From positions 1-5,545 of the forward strand of contig VAZQ01000357.1 of the NCBI GenBank assembly GCA_005883115.1: DNA of 5,545 nt, in the 5' to 3' direction. The notes beneath the pieces were generated by a model. That model had not been told where the DNA came from. It made no database searches and was given only the letters and a program-made list of their open reading frames with translations. This stretch comes from Alphaproteobacteria bacterium. GTDB lineage: Bacteria; Pseudomonadota; Alphaproteobacteria; Rhizobiales; Xanthobacteraceae. This document shows, in pieces, positions 1-4,634 of the stretch (the first letter of the stretch is position 1; every line of letters begins with the position of its first letter). A program made the translations under genes and the position numbers.

Positions 1-838
1 GCCAAAGGTCGAGACCATCGCCTCCGATCTCGCCGCGCCCGGCGAGGCCGCCAAGGCGATCGCGGATCGTCCCGAGACGATCTTTCATCTCGCCGGCGTC
101 GTGTCCGGCGAAGCCGAAGTCGATTTCGACAAGGGCTATCAGGTCAATCTCGACGGCACCCGCGCGCTGCTCGAAGCGATCCGCGCAATCGGCGAGGGTT
201 ATCGTCCGCGCCTCGTTTACACCTCATCCATCGCGGTGTTCGGCGCGCCCTTTCCGCCGTCCATCCCCGACGACTTTCATCTCACGCCTCTCACCTCCTA
301 CGGCACACAGAAAGCGATCGGCGAAGCGCTGCTCGCCGACTACACGCGGCGCGGCTTTTGTGATGGCGTCGGCATCCGCCTGCCGAGCGTGGTGGTACGA
401 CCGGGTAAGCCGAACAAGGCGGCATCGGGCTTCTTCTCCGGGATTATCCGCGAACCGCTCGCCGGGCTTGAAGCCGTGCTGCCGGTTCCGGAGACGGTGG
501 TGCACACCCATGCAAGCCCGCGCGCGGCGGTTGGTTTCCTCGTTCATGCGGCGGGCTTGGCGCGCGACGCGCTTGGTCCGCGCATCAATCTCTCCATGCC
601 GGGCGTGTCCTGCACCGTCGCCGAGCAGATCGCGGCGCTGCGCCGCATCGCCGGCGAGCGCGTGACCGCGCGCATTCGCCGCGCCGAGGATCCGTTGGTC
701 GCGCGCATCGTCGCGGGCTGGCCGCAGCGCATCGAGGCGCGCCGCGCGCGTGAGCTGGGCTTCAAGGCCGAGAGCTCGTTTGATGAAATCGTCCGCATCC
801 ATATCGACGAAGACCGCGGCGGCACGTTCGTCCATTGA
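1..838 (+). CDS. denD: D-erythronate dehydrogenase-like extended SDR, 5'-truncated
   Basis: This is the C-terminal 278 residues of an NAD-dependent extended short-chain dehydrogenase. The reading frame is open from base 2, so the GTG at 101 is internal and the true start and Rossmann glycine motif lie upstream of the window. Visible landmarks are FHLAG (the strand that lines the NAD site), the TSS segment of the catalytic triad (bases 221-229), and the catalytic Tyr and Lys of YxxxK (Tyr at 299-301, Lys at 311-313). The stretches RLPSVVVRPG and KPNKAASGFFSG, and the PETVVHTHASPRAA segment, resemble the DenD/Gne-like family. DenD oxidises D-erythronate to the 2-keto acid in the cytoplasm, feeding four-carbon sugar-acid catabolism. 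The expected full length is about 320 residues, so roughly 45 are missing. SDR membership is near certain; the exact substrate is inferred from resemblance, and another sugar-nucleotide epimerase-like role is possible. Confidence 0.8.
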   Translation, partial: PKVETIASDLAAPGEAAKAIADRPETIFHLAGVVSGEAEVDFDKGYQVNLDGTRALLEAIRAIGEGYRPRLVYTSSIAVFGAPFPPSIPDDFHLTPLTSYGTQKAIGEALLADYTRRGFCDGVGIRLPSVVVRPGKPNKAASGFFSGIIREPLAGLEAVLPVPETVVHTHASPRAAVGFLVHAAGLARDALGPRINLSMPGVSCTVAEQIAALRRIAGERVTARIRRAEDPLVARIVAGWPQRIEARRARELGFKAESSFDEIVRIHIDEDRGGTFVH

Positions 839-846
839 GCGACTTC

Positions 847-861
847 CGCCGACAAGCGGCG
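847..861 (+). terminator. Weak hairpin after denD
   Basis: A five-base perfect stem (CGCCG / CGGCG) with a five-base loop begins 8 bases after the denD stop. It is GC-rich but is not followed by a run of T, only by CTTCATC. It could help end denD transcription, but a stem this short is also expected by chance in GC-rich DNA. Confidence 0.2.
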
Positions 862-901
862 CTTCATCAGTAGCGCATGGCCGGCTTGCGCGCAGATGAT
901 G

Positions 902-914
902 GACAGTAGCTGTC
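902..914. promoter_or_regulatory. Short palindrome, possible operator
   Basis: GACAG-TAG-CTGTC is a perfect inverted repeat of five bases per arm around a three-base spacer. It lies 82 bases before the start of the CxxCH protein gene, where a regulator site could sit. I see no convincing sigma70 -35/-10 pair with normal spacing in the 839-996 gap. The best -10-like hexamer is CATAAT at 977-982, without a partner. Confidence 0.15.
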
Positions 915-986
915 GTTCGGCCGACAATCCGACGTGGTTCTCGCGATTGGGGCGCATTCGGATCGCGTAAAACCGGCATAATCGAC

Positions 987-993
987 GGAGGAG
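987..993 (+). promoter_or_regulatory. Ribosome binding site of the CxxCH protein gene
   Basis: GGAGGAG is a near-perfect Shine-Dalgarno sequence, with its GGAGG core five bases before the ATG at 997. It fixes the start of the 722-residue protein. Confidence 0.8.
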
Positions 994-996
994 CGC

Positions 997-3165
997 ATGA
1001 CGAGCAAAGGCAGCCTTTATCTCGCCGGGGCGGCAACTGTCATCGCGTTGGTGTTGGCTGGCATGGCGATCGAGCTTGGCGCCCAGCAGCTAGCGGCCGT
1101 TGCCATCGATAACGATGACATTGGCGGCGTGGTGACCGGCGCCAATGGGCCCGAGGCGGGCGTCTGGGTGGTCGCGGAAACGACGGACCTCCCCACGCGC
1201 TACGCCAAGATGGTCGTCACCGACGATCAGGGCCGCTACGTCGTGCCCGATCTTCCAAAGGCTAAATACAAGTTGTGGGTGCGCGGCTATGGTCTCGTCG
1301 ATTCCCCCAAGGTGGACGGCGAGCCCGGTCAGCAGCTCAATCTGCGCGCGGTGGCGGCGCCGAACGAGGCGGCCGCGGCGCAGTATTACCCGGCGATCTA
1401 TTGGTACGCGATGCTGAAGATTCCGCCGGCGAGCGAGTTCGGCAGGAAGGATGGCGAGATCCCGGAGAAGATCAAGCAGACCGATTGGCTCAACCTGATG
1501 AAGAACAACGGCTGCATCGGCTGCCATCAGATGGGCCAGCTCTCGACTCGCACGTTCCCGAAAGGGTTAGGCGAATTCTCGACGCACGCCGAGGCATGGA
1601 CGCGCCGCACGCAAGCCGGCCAATCCGGGGGACAGATGGTGAATATTCTGGCGGGGCAACTTGCAGGCGCACCGATCAAGTATTTTGCCGAGTGGACGGA
1701 ACGTGTCGAAAAAGGCGAGCTGCCAAAAAGCAAACCAGCCCGCCCGCAAGGGCTCGAGCGCAATGTCGTGGTCACGACCTGGGATTGGGACGACCCGAAG
1801 AAATACCTGCACGACCTGATCTCGTCGGATCGGCGCTATCCCACCGTCAACGCCTACGGCCCGCTGTTCGGATCGCCCGAATACTCGACCGACGTGATTC
1901 CGATCCTCGATCCACAAACGCACACCGTCACCAACTTCAAGGCACCGGTGCGCGACCCCGATACGCCGGAAGGGCTTGGACCGGGCCATGCCGCCTTGGA
2001 GAAGCCGCTCGGCCCCTCACCCTATTGGGGTGAGGAGAAGCTCTACGACACCAAGATCAACAATCATAATTCCATGTTCGACAAGAAGGGCCGCCTCTGG
2101 CTGGCGGCCGCGGTGCGCGGCCCCAAGAACCCGGATTTCTGCAAGCAGGGCTCCGAGCACCCGTCGGCAAAGCTCACTCCGCTCGAACAGACGCATCGCG
2201 GGCTCGCAATCCTCGATCCCAAGACGATGAAATACACCTTCGTCGACACCTGCTTCCAAACTCATCACCTGCAATTCGGCTACGACGCCAACGACACGCT
2301 GTGGACCTCGAGCGGCGGCGGCGGCGGGGTGGTCGGCTGGATCGACACCAAGCTATTCGATGAGACCGGCGACGCCGCGAAAGCGCAGGGGTGGACCGCG
2401 CTCATCCTCGACACGAATGGCAACAGCAAGCGCGACGAGTATGTCGGGCCCAACGATCCGGTCGATCCCAACAAGGACAAGCGCATCGGCCAAGTGTTCT
2501 ACGCGGTGATGCCGAGCCCAGTCGACGGCTCGGTCTGGGGCACGCTGCGCGCGGGCGCAGGTTCCGGCGCGATCGTGCGGCTCGATCCCGGCTCGAACCG
2601 GCCGCAGACCGCGCTCGCCGAAATCTACAATGTACCGATGCCGGGTTTCGGTCCGCGCGGCGGTGATATCGACAGCCAGGGCGTAGTGTGGGTGTCGCTC
2701 GCGAGCGGGCACATGGGCAGCTTCGACCGGCGCAAGTGCAAGGGCCCGCTCAACGGACCGAAAGCAACCGGCGATCATTGCCCGGAGGGCTGGTCCTTTT
2801 ACCAGTATCCGGGCCCCGGCTTCGAGGGCATCGGCGAGAATAGCGCGGAGTCCAGCTACTACAGCTGGGTCGATCAGCACGACACGTTCGGGCTCGGCAA
2901 GGACGTGCCGATCTCGACCGCCGACCTCATGGACGGGCTGGTCGCGCTCAAGGACGGCAAGATGATCTCGCTGCGGGTGCCCTACCCCCTCGGTTTCTAC
3001 GCCAAGGGACTCGACGGCCGCATCGACGACTCCAATGCGGGCTGGAAGGGCCGCGGGCTGTGGACATCGAGCGGCGACCGCGCGCCTTGGCTCATCGAAG
3101 GCGGCAAGGGCATGAAGCCTATGGCCGTGCACTTCCAGCTGCGCCCGGATCCGTTGGCGAAGTGA
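997..3165 (+). CDS. Exported CxxCH protein with carboxypeptidase-regulatory-like domain and beta-propeller-like region
   Basis: The product has 722 residues. Residues 8-30 form a hydrophobic N-terminal segment that acts as a Sec signal or membrane anchor, so the protein is probably periplasmic. Residues 42-118 resemble a carboxypeptidase-regulatory-like beta-sandwich (GGVVTG, VVAETTD, VVTDDQGRYVVPDLP, YKLWVRGYG). A single heme c motif, CIGCH, is at 173-177, with Met179 close by. From about 255 to the end the sequence is rich in Gly, Asp and Trp, with repeated LWTSSG at 435-440 and 688-693. This suggests propeller blades similar to Vgb/streptogramin-lyase or NHL folds. DTNGNSKRDE at 472-481 looks like a calcium loop. 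A periplasmic electron-transfer or redox-sensing role is inferred. No substrate can be read. Its start is set by a strong ribosome binding site. It stands alone between denD and the convergent unit at 3219. Confidence 0.85.
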   Translation: MTSKGSLYLAGAATVIALVLAGMAIELGAQQLAAVAIDNDDIGGVVTGANGPEAGVWVVAETTDLPTRYAKMVVTDDQGRYVVPDLPKAKYKLWVRGYGLVDSPKVDGEPGQQLNLRAVAAPNEAAAAQYYPAIYWYAMLKIPPASEFGRKDGEIPEKIKQTDWLNLMKNNGCIGCHQMGQLSTRTFPKGLGEFSTHAEAWTRRTQAGQSGGQMVNILAGQLAGAPIKYFAEWTERVEKGELPKSKPARPQGLERNVVVTTWDWDDPKKYLHDLISSDRRYPTVNAYGPLFGSPEYSTDVIPILDPQTHTVTNFKAPVRDPDTPEGLGPGHAALEKPLGPSPYWGEEKLYDTKINNHNSMFDKKGRLWLAAAVRGPKNPDFCKQGSEHPSAKLTPLEQTHRGLAILDPKTMKYTFVDTCFQTHHLQFGYDANDTLWTSSGGGGGVVGWIDTKLFDETGDAAKAQGWTALILDTNGNSKRDEYVGPNDPVDPNKDKRIGQVFYAVMPSPVDGSVWGTLRAGAGSGAIVRLDPGSNRPQTALAEIYNVPMPGFGPRGGDIDSQGVVWVSLASGHMGSFDRRKCKGPLNGPKATGDHCPEGWSFYQYPGPGFEGIGENSAESSYYSWVDQHDTFGLGKDVPISTADLMDGLVALKDGKMISLRVPYPLGFYAKGLDGRIDDSNAGWKGRGLWTSSGDRAPWLIEGGKGMKPMAVHFQLRPDPLAK
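1513..1527 (+). other. Heme c attachment motif CIGCH
   Basis: Codons for Cys173-Ile-Gly-Cys176-His177 encode a class I c-type heme attachment site, preceded by KNNG and followed by QMGQ. It is the only CxxCH in the protein, so one covalent heme is predicted. Attachment needs export and cytochrome c maturation, which agrees with the N-terminal hydrophobic segment. Confidence 0.75.
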
Positions 3166-3179
3166 ATGCTGTCGCGCTG

Positions 3180-3210
3180 ATGATACGAAAGGGCGGCGCC
3201 GGCACCGCCC
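3180..3210 (-). terminator. Hairpin between convergent genes, best oriented for the minus strand
   Basis: A six-base perfect GC stem (GGGCGG 3191-3196, CCGCCC 3205-3210) with an eight-base loop lies between the plus-strand stop at 3165 and the minus-strand stop at 3219. Read on the minus strand it is followed by TTTCGTATCAT, which resembles an intrinsic terminator tail. Read on the plus strand it is followed by TCCGCG, which does not. It therefore probably ends the minus-strand YkgJ unit and may also help stop the plus-strand gene. Confidence 0.45.
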
Positions 3211-3218
3211 TCCGCGAT

Positions 3219-3335
3219 CTAGCCGGAGTTCTGATCCGCGGGACCGTTGGCGGCGAGAGCCTCGCCCACCGAGGTCCCCGACACTCCGAGCGAGATGCCG
3301 AGCAGACATATCGCGGCGGCGAGCACGGATATCAC
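3219..3335 (-). CDS. Candidate small hydrophobic/exported peptide coupled to the YkgJ gene
   Basis: This 38-residue reading frame starts with a GTG whose last two bases and the next A form the TGA stop of the YkgJ gene (GTGA overlap at 3335-3332), the usual layout of translational coupling. The product is ISVLAAAICLLGISLGV (hydrophobic, signal- or membrane-like), then a Gly/Ser/Ala segment and the polar end NGPADQNSG. The TAG at 3221-3219 is followed 8 bases on by a minus-strand terminator-like hairpin, so the ORF fills the end of the transcript neatly. Weak points are the lack of a separate Shine-Dalgarno, no basic residues after this GTG, and the small size. The frame is open further upstream, where Lys and Arg occur (VASKIFVPTTARSV), but only non-standard starts are seen there. 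It has no aromatic residue and so is not an obvious cyclophane substrate. I do not recognise the family. Confidence 0.4.
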   Translation of the reverse strand: MISVLAAAICLLGISLGVSGTSVGEALAANGPADQNSG

Positions 3336-3994
3336 GACACTGCGTCGTGCAGTTGTTGGTACAAAAATCTTAGATGCAACGCTCTGCGCGCGTCCGCATC
3401 CAGGGACTCCGCTATTTCAGGGGCCGCGCAGTGGCGCGCGACCATGGTATCCATATCGAGAAGCTCGATGGCGGCCTCCGCGTCCGCGGCGGTGAAATGC
3501 TCGCTTTCGCCTGCCTGGTTCACAAACCGACGCGCAGCGCACAACCAGCGGAAGTAGTCATCCGAAGCCTCGATGAATGCATGGGCGTCTTGGCTAGTCA
3601 GGAATTCGCCGATAGTGCCGGAACGAGTGAACGTTCCGCGCGAATGTGGATGCGGCTCAAGATGAAAGAACGTTTCTTTGTCGTCGGCACGCACGTGTCG
3701 CGCCAACGGATAGAGGCGACACACCAGCGGACGATCTGGATGCACGGTGCAGCCCTCGTTGCCTAGAAGTACGCATGCTCCGCTTTCCGTCTGTCGCAGA
3801 ACCAGCCCTGCGCGTTGATCGGTCCACGCGGCGCGAAATTCACCCGTAGTTAGGCCGCGATTGCGTGCGAGTCGCGCAACTTCGTATGGATTGAGCTGAA
3901 TATTTTTGTGATGGCAACACTTCAGGCAACGGCGGCAGAGATAGCCGAAGACCTCGTCCCGCCCATGGGATGATCGCGTCTCGTTCGTGGCCAT
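3332..3994 (-). CDS. YkgJ family cysteine-cluster protein
   Basis: The product has 220 residues. The Zn/Fe-chelating YkgJ signature is clear: C-x2-C-x2-C-C at Cys20, 23, 26 and 27, then Cys74, Cys82 and Cys92 in the segment GCTVHPDRPLVCRLYPL. Seven conserved cysteines near the N-terminus are typical of a bound Fe-S or metal centre. The rest (about 100-220) is mostly helical and less conserved. No signal peptide or membrane segment is seen, so it is probably cytoplasmic. I chose the ATG at 3994 because a GGAG lies 9 bases upstream and the frame's earlier start is only a TTG at 4045 without a ribosome site. The gene is divergent from a precursor-peptide and radical SAM pair. The same Pfam group includes the flagellin lysine N-methylase FliB, so an accessory modification role is imaginable but unproven. 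The family's general biochemical function is poorly known. Confidence 0.85.
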   Translation of the reverse strand: MATNETRSSHGRDEVFGYLCRRCLKCCHHKNIQLNPYEVARLARNRGLTTGEFRAAWTDQRAGLVLRQTESGACVLLGNEGCTVHPDRPLVCRLYPLARHVRADDKETFFHLEPHPHSRGTFTRSGTIGEFLTSQDAHAFIEASDDYFRWLCAARRFVNQAGESEHFTAADAEAAIELLDMDTMVARHCAAPEIAESLDADARRALHLRFLYQQLHDAVS

Positions 3995-4128
3995 CAGCAC
4001 GCGCTCCGCTGGCTCCAGGCCACGATAGGCCAACTCAAAAAACAAGTCGCCCGAATTTTCGTCCGCCGATTGGCTATTGTTGACCGATTCCTTTGTTGTT
4101 AATGTTCAGCGAAGCAAAGGGGGAGAAT
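3995..4128. promoter_or_regulatory. Divergent intergenic region with weak promoter-like elements
   Basis: These 134 bases separate the divergent YkgJ and peptide genes and must hold both promoters if each is transcribed on its own. They are more AT-rich than the flanking genes. On the plus strand, TTGTTG (4077-4082) and TAATGT (4100-4105) are 17 bases apart, but each matches its consensus at only three positions. TTGACC (4080-4085) is a better -35 but sits only 14 bases from the same -10. TTGTTG recurs at 4093-4098, a direct repeat with a ten-base gap that might be a regulator site. No confident minus-strand promoter was found. Confidence 0.3.
4119..4125 (+). promoter_or_regulatory. Strong ribosome binding site of the precursor peptide gene
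   Basis: GGGGGAG, preceded by AA, lies three bases before the ATG at 4129; its GGGGG part is 5 bases from the start. It decides the start at 4129 over the in-frame ATG at 4093, which has no ribosome site and would put charged residues ahead of the signal sequence. Confidence 0.7.
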
Positions 4129-4446
4129 ATGAAAAAATTATCCCATTGGCTGGCGAGCGCTGCGTCGGCTCTCGTGGCGTTCGCGTCGAGCGCCGGCAAT
4201 GCGAGTGCAACGACAACGCCGGAACATTCCGCCAGCTCTCGTTCCGAAGCTGCGAGCGGCATCGACTCGATCACGGTATCGGAAAGCGCCAAACGTCAGC
4301 TCAGTAGGATGGCGAAGGGCACGGTGCTTGCCGCAACAGCTGCCAAGGGTTTCAAGGATGGCTTTCACGAAAGTTTTCAGGAAGGCGCGCGAAGGGCACC
4401 TGGAGCGAAGGCCCCACTGGGGACAACACCCTCGCGTCGCAAGTGA
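4129..4446 (+). CDS. Candidate radical-SAM-modified RiPP precursor peptide with signal sequence
   Basis: The product has 105 residues. It opens MKK, then a hydrophobic Ala/Ser-rich stretch ending in NASA, a good Sec signal peptide with likely cleavage after Ala27. Residues 28-45 are Ser/Thr/Ala-rich and probably disordered. Residues 46-73 (DSITVSESAKRQLSRMAKG onward) look like an amphipathic helix suited to enzyme recognition. The key part is residues 74-86, GFKDGFHESFQEG: Phe75, Phe79 and Phe83 each begin an F-x-(D/E) triplet with exact four-residue spacing. A basic, Pro-rich tail of 19 residues follows, with no cysteine in the whole protein. The gene lies about 190 bases ahead of a radical SAM/SPASM gene on the same strand. 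Radical SAM maturases of three-residue cyclophanes join an aromatic ring to the beta carbon of the third residue, and these triplets fit. Signal-bearing precursors are known in the GrrA/OscA type. The family is not identified. Alternatively it is an unmodified secreted peptide. Confidence 0.65.
   Translation: MKKLSHWLASAASALVAFASSAGNASATTTPEHSASSRSEAASGIDSITVSESAKRQLSRMAKGTVLAATAAKGFKDGFHESFQEGARRAPGAKAPLGTTPSRRK
4351..4383 (+). repeat. Three tandem F-x-D/E motifs, likely core of the precursor
   Basis: The codons for Phe75-Lys-Asp, Phe79-His-Glu and Phe83-Gln-Glu are three copies of an aromatic-x-acid triplet, each separated by one small residue (Gly, Ser). The DNA copies differ at many positions, so it is the protein pattern that is conserved. 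Crosslinks from Phe to Asp or Glu at the third position are predicted from the known triceptide rule; this is inference. Confidence 0.5.
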
Positions 4447-4487
4447 GCCCCAGCCACGCACGCGAATCGGCACGTGCGACCAGCCTA

Positions 4488-4506
4488 GACGGCGACATAA
4501 GCCGTC
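4488..4506 (+). terminator. Hairpin between precursor and maturase, possible attenuator
   Basis: GACGGC (4488-4493) and GCCGTC (4501-4506) form a perfect six-base stem around a seven-base AT-rich loop, 42 bases after the precursor stop. There is no T-run (CGGTCTGTC follows). Peptide operons often have such a stem so that precursor message exceeds enzyme message, and it may also shield the transcript 3' end. Evidence is structural only. Confidence 0.3.
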
Positions 4507-4531
4507 CGGTCTGTCACGATAGCTCGGCAAA

Positions 4532-4627
4532 ATGAGGTGGAGCGATTCCGGACCATCGCGGCACCATAGCGAAGCCGTCGCCAACACAGCCGCGGCAATC
4601 CTCCCCACGCTCGATCAGCCCCTCTCC
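4532..4627 (+). other. Possible displaced N-terminal coding segment of the radical SAM gene
   Basis: An ATG at 4532 opens a frame one step out of phase with the radical SAM frame. It encodes 32 residues ending AAAILPTLDQPLS and then runs to a TAA at 4658-4660. The segment ending in QPLS resembles the lead-in normally found before the first beta strand (QFVVKV) of SPASM peptide maturases, while the radical SAM frame over the same bases reads as a Pro/Ser/Arg-rich string typical of a wrong frame. Dropping one base near 4628 joins the two. No good ribosome site precedes 4532, which weakens the case. Either a frameshift, a sequencing error, or chance. Confidence 0.35.
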
Positions 4628-4634
4628 GCAGTTT

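Noticed and set aside
224..1036. Long minus-strand open frame opposite denD
   Set aside because: It mirrors a clear SDR gene in GC-rich DNA, is Arg/Ala-rich with no recognisable motif, and overlaps the start of the next gene.
2353..3309. Long minus-strand open frame opposite the CxxCH gene
   Set aside because: Arg/His-rich shadow of a well-supported plus-strand gene; no domain, no ribosome site, and it would also overlap the mini ORF.
3060..3557. Plus-strand frame crossing the gene end and the YkgJ gene
   Set aside because: It is antisense to YkgJ, has low-complexity Arg/Ala content and starts inside the CxxCH gene.
3620..3637. Perfect hairpin GGAACG / CGTTCC
   Set aside because: It lies inside the YkgJ coding region, has no T-run, and a six-base stem is expected by chance.
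3995..4045. Upstream TTG start for the YkgJ protein
   Set aside because: No ribosome site precedes it, and the ATG at 3994 with a GGAG upstream leaves the whole cysteine domain intact.
4093..4128. Upstream ATG start for the precursor peptide
   Set aside because: No Shine-Dalgarno, and it would bury the strong site at 4119-4125 in coding sequence and spoil the signal peptide.
4470..4477. Palindrome GCACGTGC
   Set aside because: An eight-base self-complementary site with a CACGTG core is common in GC-rich DNA and nothing around it supports an operator.
4138..4608. Minus-strand open frame opposite the precursor and the following gap
   Set aside because: Arg/Cys-rich composition with no motif; the opposite strand has a ribosome site, signal peptide and patterned core.
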